A program made the translations under genes and the position numbers. The notes below the pieces were generated by a model. It did not search any database. It worked only from the letters and a program-made list of their open reading frames with translations, and was not told where the DNA came from. From Candidatus Pelagibacterales bacterium (lineage in GTDB: Bacteria > Pseudomonadota > Alphaproteobacteria > TMED109), in the NCBI GenBank assembly GCA_002720535.1, contig PBIU01000003.1:129442-136225 (forward strand): 6,784 nt of DNA, written 5' to 3'. Positions 1-5,969 of the stretch are shown piece after piece (within the stretch, counting starts at the first letter, position 1; every line of letters begins with the position of its first letter).

Positions 1-138
1 TTTTCTATTCAAGTTAATTCAGAGATAGAACAAAAATTAAAAATTACTAGTATTAAAAATTTTCAATTAGACAAAAATGTAAATCTAAAATTTATTGGAG
101 TTTTTTCTAAAATTGATAAGGAAATTATAAATGGATAA
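1..138 (+). CDS. 3' end of an unidentified protein-coding gene (left-truncated)
   Basis: The frame beginning at base 1 stays open for 45 codons and stops at TAA 136-138, while the other two forward frames hit stops within the first 30 bases. In DNA this AT-rich, such an open run is fair evidence of coding. The gene overlaps the tyrA start by 8 nt, as expected for an upstream member of the same operon. The visible tail is rich in Lys, Ile and Asn, and its last hydrophobic stretch (FIGVFSK) is followed by a short charged end. In many Alphaproteobacteria tyrA follows hisC or pheA. The tail does not look like a HisC C-terminus. There is a faint resemblance to the end of prephenate dehydratase (a LGVYP-like motif), too weak to name it. 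The function is unassigned. Confidence 0.6.
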   Translation, partial: FSIQVNSEIEQKLKITSIKNFQLDKNVNLKFIGVFSKIDKEIING

Positions 139-1009
139 GTTTAGCAAAGTTACATTCATAGGTTTTGGTTTAATAAACTCTTCTCTTGCTCATGTCTTTA
201 AATTAAAGACATTGGCAAAAGAAACTACTGCTTTTTCGAGGAGTAAAGAGACTAGAGAAAAAATTAAAAATTTAAATATAGTTGATAATGTAAATGATAA
301 TATACGAGAGTCTGTTAAAGATTCAGATCTAATTGTCCTAGGTGTACCTGTTGGAGCAATGGAAAGTATTGTAAGTGAAATTGCTCCTTTTCTTAAAAGT
401 GGGACTATAATTACTGATGTGGGTTCTGTAAAAAAGCATCTAATTGATTCTATTTTACCTATTTTACCAAGTGATGTTTATTTTGTTCCAGGTCATCCTA
501 TTGCAGGAACAGAAAAATCAGGGCCTGAAGCTGGTTTTGCAGAGCTTTTTAATGGTAGATGGTGTATTTTAACCCCAAACAAAAATACATCTCAAGTAGC
601 ACTAGAAAAAATAAAGTTTATTTGGGAACAAGCAGGTATGCAAATTACAATAATGGATGCTGAATATCATGATAGAGTATTAGCAATAACATCCCATATT
701 CCACATTTAGTTGCATTTTCTATAGTAGGTACAGTAACAGAATTAGAAGATCAACTTAAAACAGAAGTAATAAAATATTCTGCTGGTGGTTTTAGAGATT
801 TTACAAGGATTGCTGCTTCAGACCCTATAATGTGGAGAGATGTATTCCTAAATAATAGTGAAGCTGTTTTAGAGATGCTAGGAAGGTTTATTGAAGACTT
901 AACAGCTTTACAAAAAAGTATAAGGTGGCAGGACGGAGACTCTTTAGAAAGTTTATTTACCAAGACTAGAGAAATTAGAAAAGGTATTATTTCAGAAGAG
1001 CAGGATTAA
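131..1009 (+). CDS. tyrA: Prephenate/cyclohexadienyl dehydrogenase (TyrA family)
   Basis: This cytoplasmic enzyme of 292 residues oxidatively decarboxylates prephenate (or arogenate) to 4-hydroxyphenylpyruvate (or tyrosine) in tyrosine synthesis. The N-terminal Rossmann domain carries a dinucleotide loop GFGLINSS (residues 11-18), then GVPVGAM (71-77) and ITDVGSVK (94-101). The family signature GHPIAGTE-SGPEAG lies at 121-134 with the conserved His122. The helical dehydrogenase domain has SHIPHLVA (188-195) and SAGGFRDFTRIAASDP (217-232). Length is normal for the compact TyrA without a chorismate mutase domain. The start is well supported: AAGGA at 118-122 lies 8 nt before the ATG. It overlaps the preceding gene by 8 nt, so co-transcription and translational coupling are likely. 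Two oddities: the third Gly of GxGxxG is Asn16, and the residue ending the second beta strand is Ser36 followed by Arg37, not the usual Asp. The family assignment is secure; arogenate versus prephenate preference cannot be read from the sequence. Confidence 0.95.
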   Translation: MDKFSKVTFIGFGLINSSLAHVFKLKTLAKETTAFSRSKETREKIKNLNIVDNVNDNIRESVKDSDLIVLGVPVGAMESIVSEIAPFLKSGTIITDVGSVKKHLIDSILPILPSDVYFVPGHPIAGTEKSGPEAGFAELFNGRWCILTPNKNTSQVALEKIKFIWEQAGMQITIMDAEYHDRVLAITSHIPHLVAFSIVGTVTELEDQLKTEVIKYSAGGFRDFTRIAASDPIMWRDVFLNNSEAVLEMLGRFIEDLTALQKSIRWQDGDSLESLFTKTREIRKGIISEEQD

Positions 1010-2010
1010 TTAAAATTTAATCTGTTAAACCTTGGTATATTTAATAATTTTACCCCCATTAAACTTAGATAGCCTTCTTGAATTCCTATTGAATATTTCG
1101 GTATTTTATTAGAGGTTTTAGCGCCTAGTTCAATTGCTTTAATAATAATAATCAATGATTTAAATAAGTCTTCTGAAACTAAATTTTTATCTCTTAAGAA
1201 TAATGCTAAATCATCAAATTTCTCTGATTCAATGGATATAGAACTTTGTATGTCTAAATTTTCATCTATTCCTAAAAATGCATTTCCTTTAATAGGTATA
1301 TTGTTAGTATTTAATTTAAAATCTTCAATATCTATTCCACCTTCATTGGAAAGCCAATTATGAAAATTATTCAAATTTATATTTTTATGATTCATTATTT
1401 TTCCATTAATTAATAAATTCCTTATTGAATTTGTATTAATAAACGTAGGATAATAATGAATTTCTTCAATTTTAAGGAAATATTGTAAATTATCTTCCAC
1501 ACTTTCTCTAAAGTATAATTCTGTTTTGTTTATCTTATGTATATAATTATCATTTTTAATAGAAATTCCATTAAAGTTTATAGATATTCTTTTTGCATTA
1601 TTTTTGTCTATTACAATGGATGCTAAAATTTCTGGTAAAATTACAATATTGTTATTTTTATTAATTATATTTATTTGGTCAGATGTTTTTAAAAATATAT
1701 GTTTCAAATCCCAAGGTTGGTATATTATACTAAAATTTTTTATAGATAATTCTGAGTTATTAATTTTAATTTTTACATTATTTAAGTTATTTACAATTCT
1801 ATAAGGAAAACCAGATTTATTTATGCTCTCCCAAGTAAAACTTATGTTTTTCTGATGAAGTTCATTTTTAAGGGTAAATAAATTTTTTTCTGTTAATTTT
1901 TGTATTTTAAAGTAGAAAAAAAAATATAAAGTAACAGTGACAATAAAAATTAAGAATATAAAATAAATAATTCTTATTCCAGGCGCTCTATCATTATTTT
2001 TAATATTAAT
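1006..2010 (-). CDS. DUF2125 family membrane-anchored protein, apparent ATT start
   Basis: A standard start codon gives only 233 residues from a TTG at 1707, but the frame is open upstream to a TAA at 2028-2026. Reading from ATT at 2010 gives 334 residues, close to the usual DUF2125 length. The added 101 residues include a short basic N-terminus, one transmembrane segment (about residues 14-34, rich in Ile and Phe) and the motif SGFPYR at 66-71, a DUF2125 hallmark. The end has a typical 'dG.L.L.G...P' pattern (EGYLSLMGVKLLNIPRF). The predicted topology is a cytoplasmic N-terminus with a large periplasmic domain. Family function is unknown to me. Codons between 2025 and 1708 in this frame include no ATG, GTG, TTG or CTG. 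AGGA (2023-2020) is 9 nt before ATT 2010. The gene follows hldE by 11 nt and ends tail-to-tail with tyrA, overlapping it by 4 bp. Family call is good; the exact start is inferred. Confidence 0.8.
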   Translation of the reverse strand: MNIKNNDRAPGIRIIYFIFLIFIVTVTLYFFFYFKIQKLTEKNLFTLKNELHQKNISFTWESINKSGFPYRIVNNLNNVKIKINNSELSIKNFSIIYQPWDLKHIFLKTSDQINIINKNNNIVILPEILASIVIDKNNAKRISINFNGISIKNDNYIHKINKTELYFRESVEDNLQYFLKIEEIHYYPTFINTNSIRNLLINGKIMNHKNINLNNFHNWLSNEGGIDIEDFKLNTNNIPIKGNAFLGIDENLDIQSSISIESEKFDDLALFLRDKNLVSEDLFKSLIIIIKAIELGAKTSNKIPKYSIGIQEGYLSLMGVKLLNIPRFNRLNFN

Positions 2011-2019
2011 TTTTAATTT

Positions 2020-2023
2020 TCCT
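2020..2023 (-). promoter_or_regulatory. Shine-Dalgarno AGGA overlapping the hldE stop codon
   Basis: On the minus strand the hldE stop TAG (2024-2022) runs directly into GGA, making TTAGGA. The AGGA sits 9 nt upstream of ATT at 2010-2008, the best-placed potential start for the DUF2125 gene. A ribosome ending hldE would cover this site, which fits translational coupling. This site is what decides the proposed ATT start. Confidence 0.5.
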
Positions 2024-3479
2024 AATTATTATTATTTAACTTAGATATTAAATTAGAAGTACTTTGATTTTTTGTTAAAGCAATTCTTATAACTGATCCT
2101 CCATTTTTTTTAATAAAGTCAGCTCCAACAATTTCTTCAGTTTTATAATCGGCGCCTTTGAATAATACATTTGGTTTAATTTTTTTTATTAATTTAATTG
2201 GAGTAATTTCATCAAAACTGATGACAAGGTCTACTACTTGTAAGGAACGTAAAAGCTTTTCTCTTGATTTAAGGTCTAAAATTGGCCTTTTCTTTCCTTT
2301 TAGTTTTCTTATAGATTGGTCGCTGTTAATTGCAACAATGAGTTTATCACAAGCTTTAGAAGCTTTTTCTAGCATATCTATATGTCCAGCATGAACAAGA
2401 TCAAAACAACCATTTGTGAAGCCAATAATAAGATTATTATCTCTCCATTTATTTATATTATTTGATAAATTCTTAGGAGAAATAATTTTTGATTGATTAT
2501 CTTCTTTAGAAATTTTATATATTTCATCTTTATTTATAGATGTTGTTCCTAGTTTTTTAACAGCAATACTAGCACCTAAATTAGCAAAATGAGCGGACTC
2601 TATTTTATTATTAGTTACAGACAAAGCAGCAGCAAATAATGCAATTACTGTATCACCAGCTCCTGTAACATCAAAGACTTCTTCAGCCTTTGATTTTAAG
2701 TGATAAGTATTATTTTTTTCAATTAAGGATAAACCGTTTTCACCCCTAGTTAATAGTATATTTTGTGACCATTTCTTTTCGATAATATATCTTCCGGATT
2801 GTTCAGCTAAGTTATTATTTTTTGGTTCAATATTAGTGGCATTAAATGCTTCTTTAGCATTTGGAGTAATGAAAAATGATCCTTTATACTTTTCAAAATT
2901 ATTTCCCTTAGGATCAACAATAATTTTTTTCTTTTCTTTGTTAGCTAATTTTATAAGTTTTTGACAGAAGTTATCTTCGATAAATAGTGCTTTACCATAA
3001 TCAGAAAATATAACAATATCTGCTTGCTTGATAAAAAGCTTAAAATATTGCAATACTTTTTTCTTTATAGCTGAGTCTAATGAAGATATAGTTTCTTCAT
3101 CAGTTCTGAAGAGTTGTTGTCCATTAGCAATATATCTTGTTTTTAGAGTAGTTTTTCTATTATTATCCTGTATGAGGACATATTCTAAATTTTTAAGCTT
3201 TTTAAGACGAGTTTTTAAAGTTTTACCAGATGCATCATTACCAATTAACGAAATAAAAGAAGTTTTTATATTTAATGAATTTAAGTTTTTAATTACATTT
3301 CCAGCTCCACCTTCTAGTAATCTAGTATCTTTAACACTTATAATTGGAATAGGAGCTTCTGGTGATATTCTATCTACATGACCAAAAACATACTTATCGA
3401 GCATTATGTCACCGACGACTAAAACTTTCTTACTTTGTATATTAGTAATAATATATTCAAGCTTAGATTGGTTTATCAT
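2022..3479 (-). CDS. hldE: Bifunctional heptose-7-phosphate kinase / heptose-1-phosphate adenylyltransferase
   Basis: HldE makes ADP-heptose for the LPS inner core. The N-terminal domain phosphorylates D-glycero-beta-D-manno-heptose 7-phosphate at C1, and the C-terminal domain adenylylates the 1-phosphate after GmhB removes the 7-phosphate. The 485 residues match the E. coli fusion (477). The ribokinase/PfkB domain (about 1-320) shows VVGDIMLDKY (21-30), ISPEAPIP (38-45), GGAGN (57-61), LTRGENG (243-249) and the catalytic DVTGAGD (270-276, base Asp276). The nucleotidyltransferase domain (about 350-485) shows NGCFDLVHAGH (356-366, with the HxGH at 363-366), INSDQSIRKLKG (384-395), FKGADY (440-445) and QSTSNLI (472-478). 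Both halves look intact. It lies 18 nt after trcR with only a weak GGGT upstream, so it probably depends on read-through from trcR/qor. It ends in four Asn from an (AAT)4 repeat. Partner genes gmhA, gmhB and hldD are not in the window. Confidence 0.97.
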   Translation of the reverse strand: MINQSKLEYIITNIQSKKVLVVGDIMLDKYVFGHVDRISPEAPIPIISVKDTRLLEGGAGNVIKNLNSLNIKTSFISLIGNDASGKTLKTRLKKLKNLEYVLIQDNNRKTTLKTRYIANGQQLFRTDEETISSLDSAIKKKVLQYFKLFIKQADIVIFSDYGKALFIEDNFCQKLIKLANKEKKKIIVDPKGNNFEKYKGSFFITPNAKEAFNATNIEPKNNNLAEQSGRYIIEKKWSQNILLTRGENGLSLIEKNNTYHLKSKAEEVFDVTGAGDTVIALFAAALSVTNNKIESAHFANLGASIAVKKLGTTSINKDEIYKISKEDNQSKIISPKNLSNNINKWRDNNLIIGFTNGCFDLVHAGHIDMLEKASKACDKLIVAINSDQSIRKLKGKKRPILDLKSREKLLRSLQVVDLVISFDEITPIKLIKKIKPNVLFKGADYKTEEIVGADFIKKNGGSVIRIALTKNQSTSNLISKLNNNN

Positions 3480-3497
3480 TTAATAAATTAAACCCAT

Positions 3498-4190
3498 TTA
3501 CGTTTCATTAGTATTAGCAATTTCGTCAAATAAGTTATTAATATTTTCATTATCTAAATTGGATTGTGCATTTTCAATATGGTCTTCTTTTTTTACTAAA
3601 CCATACTTTATACCAGAATCATTGGTGTCTTTAATGATTTCTGAGTTTGCTTGCATTTCTTTCCATCTAGATGACCTTCGTGCTTTTGATATAGCGGCAG
3701 ATAGATCATTTTGCTTACAAAGGCCTAACATTACGGGATCTTTCGGAGACACATTTGCAATATTCCAGTGAGTTCTTTCTCTAATTTGGTTGATAGTAAA
3801 CTTTGTAGTACCTATTAATTTAGAAATTTGTCCGTCAGACATTTCTGGATGAAATTTTAAAACCCAAGAAATAGCATTTGGTCGATCTTGTCTTCTTGAT
3901 AAGGGAGTATAACGTGGAGATTTTTTCTTTTTTGAAGATGTTGTATTACTTGATTTTATTAAAATAAGTGGCTTTTTATTATTTTTTTCACATTCTCTTA
4001 TATTCTCAATTGTAAGCTCACCACTAGCAATAGGGTTTTTACCTTTAATTCCTGTAGCTACTTCTTCGTCTGCTATACCTTGGACTTCTAATACATGTAA
4101 TCCACAAAAATCTCCAACTTGCTGGAAAGATAATGAGGTGTTTTCAACAAGCCAAACTGCAGTTGCTTGAGGCATTAAAGGAAGTGTCAT
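3498..4190 (-). CDS. trcR: DUF1013 / TrcR-type cell-cycle transcriptional regulator
   Basis: This 230-residue soluble DNA-binding-type protein belongs to an alphaproteobacterial family (DUF1013, named TrcR, 'cell cycle transcriptional regulator', in current databases). Its near-invariant N-terminal block includes LMPQATAVWLVENT (5-18), GLHVLEVQGIADEEVA (30-45) and KNPIASGELT (51-60), which I read as the first helix-turn-helix region. A low-complexity linker with a KKKK run (about 79-91) leads to the second conserved block: PRYTPLSRRQDRPNAISW (92-109), a second HTH-like segment (118-140, with IGTTKFTINQIRERTHWN) and DPVMLGLC (151-158). The last 50 residues are acidic, polar and not conserved. 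The start is clear: AGGAG (4202-4198) is 7 nt before the ATG. It lies 40 nt behind qor and 18 nt before hldE, so it probably shares the qor transcript. Family identity is secure; its targets here are unknown. Confidence 0.93.
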   Translation of the reverse strand: MTLPLMPQATAVWLVENTSLSFQQVGDFCGLHVLEVQGIADEEVATGIKGKNPIASGELTIENIRECEKNNKKPLILIKSSNTTSSKKKKSPRYTPLSRRQDRPNAISWVLKFHPEMSDGQISKLIGTTKFTINQIRERTHWNIANVSPKDPVMLGLCKQNDLSAAISKARRSSRWKEMQANSEIIKDTNDSGIKYGLVKKEDHIENAQSNLDNENINNLFDEIANTNET

Positions 4191-4230
4191 AATTTATCTC
4201 CTAATTTTTGAATTCATATTAACGCATAAT

Positions 4231-5226
4231 TTAAATAGTTAGTACAATTTTTCCTATATGCTGACTCGACTCTACTATAGTATGAGCTTTATTAGCATCT
4301 TCTAGTTTGTAACTACCATAAATTTGAGGTAATACCACTTTTTTTTCTATTAATGGCCATACTTTTTCATATAGTTGATTTGCTATTAATCCCTTTTCTT
4401 CAACAGATCTAGGCCTTAAAGTAGAACCGGTTACTGTTAACCATTTTTTTAAAATCGGTAATAAGTTTAATTTATTTTCGAAGCCTCCCTGAAAAGCAAT
4501 AATTAGTAGCTTACCATTTTTTGATAGTATATTTAGATTTTTGTTAAAATAATCTGCTCCAATTATATCTAAAATAATATTTATTCCTTCATTATTAGTG
4601 TACTCATTAATTATTTTTTCAAAATCATCATTATTATAATTAATAGCTAATTCTGCTCCAAGTTCTTTCATTTTATTACATTTCTCTTCACTTCCAACTG
4701 TAGTAAAAACTTTAGCACCAAAACTACTAGCTAGCTGTATTGCTGTAGTTCCTATGCCACTTGCACCACCATGGATCAAAATTGTATCATTTTTTTTTAT
4801 ATTTCCTCTATCAAATACATTCGCCCATACTGTAAAAAAAGTTTCAGGAATAGCAGCTGCTTCTATATAAGATAGACCTCTAGGAATAGGCAGTGTTTGT
4901 TCTATAGGAGCAGTACAATAAGACGAATAACCACCTCCAGAAACTAACGCACATACTTTATCACCAGTTTTAAATCTACTTTTATCTGCATTTATAGAAA
5001 CTACTTCTCCTGCCACTTCTAGGCCTGGAATATCGCTCGCACCTGGTGGAGGTGGATAAAGTCCTTGTCTTTGCATAATATCGGGCCGATTCACTCCTGC
5101 TGCTTCAACTTTAATTAATAGTTCATTTTTATTAATAAGAGGAGTATCTCTCTTTGTCATTATAAGATTTTCAGGCCCTCCGTATTTAACAATTTCTATG
5201 CAATCAATTTGTTTTGGTAATGTCAT
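4231..5226 (-). CDS. qor: NAD(P)H:quinone oxidoreductase, PIG3-like zinc-free MDR family
   Basis: This 331-residue cytosolic medium-chain reductase transfers electrons from NAD(P)H to quinones or related carbonyls. The GroES-like N-terminal domain has AAGVNRPDIMQRQGLYPPPPG (42-62), distinctive for the TP53I3/PIG3 branch, then IPGLEVAGEV (66-75). The nucleotide-binding domain has IHGGASGIGTTAIQLA (151-166), with a GGxSGIG loop replacing the classical one. GSTLRPRS (267-274) is another branch marker. The zinc ligands of alcohol dehydrogenases are absent. AAGGA at 5240-5236 lies 9 nt before the ATG, supporting this start. It is the first gene of the minus-strand block and is divergent from the DUF1192 gene across 82 bp. 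The order qor, trcR with DUF1192 divergent is, as I recall, a recurrent alphaproteobacterial neighbourhood. The substrate cannot be deduced. Confidence 0.93.
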   Translation of the reverse strand: MTLPKQIDCIEIVKYGGPENLIMTKRDTPLINKNELLIKVEAAGVNRPDIMQRQGLYPPPPGASDIPGLEVAGEVVSINADKSRFKTGDKVCALVSGGGYSSYCTAPIEQTLPIPRGLSYIEAAAIPETFFTVWANVFDRGNIKKNDTILIHGGASGIGTTAIQLASSFGAKVFTTVGSEEKCNKMKELGAELAINYNNDDFEKIINEYTNNEGINIILDIIGADYFNKNLNILSKNGKLLIIAFQGGFENKLNLLPILKKWLTVTGSTLRPRSVEEKGLIANQLYEKVWPLIEKKVVLPQIYGSYKLEDANKAHTIVESSQHIGKIVLTI

Positions 5227-5308
5227 AATATTAAATCCTTTTTAATTAATAGATTTATAATAAACATTGTATAAAATATGAAGTAAATATATTGTAAAGG
5301 TATAAATA
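5227..5308. promoter_or_regulatory. Divergent promoter region between qor and the DUF1192 gene
   Basis: These 82 bp separate two head-to-head genes, so promoters for both must lie here or nearby. A plus-strand -10 candidate is TATAAA at 5270-5275, with a poor -35 candidate TTAATA at 5246-5251 (18 nt spacer). A minus-strand -10 candidate is TATACA (plus positions 5268-5273), with TTTACA 19 nt upstream. The two -10 candidates overlap by 4 bp. In such AT-rich DNA chance matches are common, so the region is better supported than the exact boxes. The qor and DUF1192 Shine-Dalgarno sites lie at its two ends (5236-5240 and 5296-5300). Confidence 0.4.
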
Positions 5309-5494
5309 ATGGATGAAGAAGATATAAGTCAATCTAAAAAAAATATAGAAATAGGCGATAATTTAGATGATATTTCTATAGATGAACTAGTAAATTATAT
5401 AAATATTTTAAAAAAAGAAATAGATAGAGTGGAGGATGTGAAAAATGAAAAATCTAAAGCTTTGGAGTTGGCAAAAGATTATTTTAAGAAATAA
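5309..5494 (+). CDS. DUF1192 family small protein
   Basis: This 61-residue acidic protein has no membrane segment or signal peptide. The first 22 residues are polar and variable. The remainder, SIDELVNYINILKKEIDRVE (23-42) and then a Lys-rich stretch ending in AKDYFKK, matches the DUF1192 pattern of an 'SIDEL..I..L..EI.R' helix followed by a second helix ending in 'A...F+'. It is probably a short two-helix or coiled-coil protein. Length is typical of the family. AAAGG at 5296-5300 is 8 nt before the ATG. The position divergent from qor and near trcR agrees with the family's usual neighbourhood. No function is established that I can name. It is probably co-transcribed with the thioesterase gene 25 nt downstream. 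Confidence 0.85.
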   Translation: MDEEDISQSKKNIEIGDNLDDISIDELVNYINILKKEIDRVEDVKNEKSKALELAKDYFKK

Positions 5495-5516
5495 TTAAGA
5501 AATAATTAAGGAATAA
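5484..5516 (+). repeat. Three tandem copies of an 11-nt unit spanning a stop codon and an RBS
   Basis: The unit TTAAGAAATAA occurs perfectly at 5484-5494 and 5495-5505. A third copy, TTAAGGAATAA, is at 5506-5516 with one A-to-G change. The first copy contains the DUF1192 stop codon (5492-5494). The change in the third creates AAGGA (5508-5512), the Shine-Dalgarno 7 nt before the thioesterase ATG at 5520. The repeat therefore makes up almost the whole spacer between the two genes. Confidence 0.9.
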
Positions 5517-5519
5517 GTA

Positions 5520-5969
5520 ATGAAAGAAGAATGGCCACCTATTAATCCAAATAGAAATAATTATATTTGGTGGCATAATTATGCTACTAGGTGGAGTGAT
5601 AACGATATATATGGGCACGTGAATAATAATATTTATTATTCTATGTTCGATACTGTCGTGAATTATTTTTTAATTAAAAATGCTGGTTTTGATCCTCTAA
5701 AATCTGATTCTATTGGAGTTACTCCAGAAACAAGATGCAGATATTATAAATCAATAAAATATCCTGAAGAAGTAGATGTAGGTATTAATATAAAAAAATT
5801 AGGTAATTCAAGTATTAGATATGAAATAGGGGTTTTTAAAAAAAATGAGGATGAGCCTTGTGCAGTAGGATATTTTGTACATGTTTATGTTAATAGATAT
5901 GATCAGAAGAAAATAGAACCTATTCCTTCTAATATATACAAAGCTTGCAAAGAATTATTAAATGGTTAA
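5520..5969 (+). CDS. Hotdog-fold acyl-CoA thioesterase (4HBT/YbgC-like)
   Basis: This 149-residue cytoplasmic enzyme is predicted to hydrolyse an acyl-CoA thioester. The catalytic signature is TRWSDNDIYGHVNNNIYY (23-40). By comparison with 4-hydroxybenzoyl-CoA thioesterase, Asp29 (second D of the DxD) is the likely catalytic residue. Further family features are the ETRCRYYKSIKYPEEVDVG strand region (70-88), LGNSSIRYEIG (94-104) and the GYFVHVYV strand (117-124). The single domain is full length, with a roughly 17-residue N-terminal lead of the kind seen in close relatives. The start is fixed by AAGGA at 5508-5512, 7 nt upstream. It ends tail-to-tail with rpmE, overlapping it by 4 bp. Pairing with the DUF1192 gene suggests one transcript. 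The acyl substrate is unknown; housekeeping acyl-CoA clearance is a guess. Confidence 0.9.
   Translation: MKEEWPPINPNRNNYIWWHNYATRWSDNDIYGHVNNNIYYSMFDTVVNYFLIKNAGFDPLKSDSIGVTPETRCRYYKSIKYPEEVDVGINIKKLGNSSIRYEIGVFKKNEDEPCAVGYFVHVYVNRYDQKKIEPIPSNIYKACKELLNG

Noticed and set aside
751..963. 70-residue minus-strand open frame inside tyrA
   Set aside because: It is the complement of highly conserved tyrA codons, with no plausible RBS or recognisable protein.
1604..1804. 66-residue plus-strand frame with a hydrophobic stretch
   Set aside because: It is antisense to the DUF2125 coding region; the hydrophobicity follows from AT-rich complement codons.
1916..1924. A9 run suggesting a frameshift or programmed slippage in the DUF2125 gene
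   Set aside because: The reading frame is continuous through the run and both sides fit the family. The only nearby ATG in another frame (1994) meets a stop within seven codons, so a frameshift does not give a better model.
2025..2036. (ATT)4 simple repeat at the hldE end as a regulatory repeat
   Set aside because: It only encodes four terminal Asn residues and is short for this base composition.
2158..2394. Plus-strand open frame inside hldE
   Set aside because: It is antisense to the conserved adenylyltransferase domain and has no family signal.
3028..3381. 117-residue plus-strand open frame inside hldE
   Set aside because: It is antisense to the conserved kinase domain; its apparent length reflects codon bias on the real strand.
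3559..3771. 70-residue plus-strand frame inside trcR
   Set aside because: It is a shadow of the conserved second block of TrcR.
4179..5226. Shared MTLP start of TrcR and Qor as a duplication
   Set aside because: Similarity ends after four residues, the surrounding DNA differs, and the two families are unrelated.
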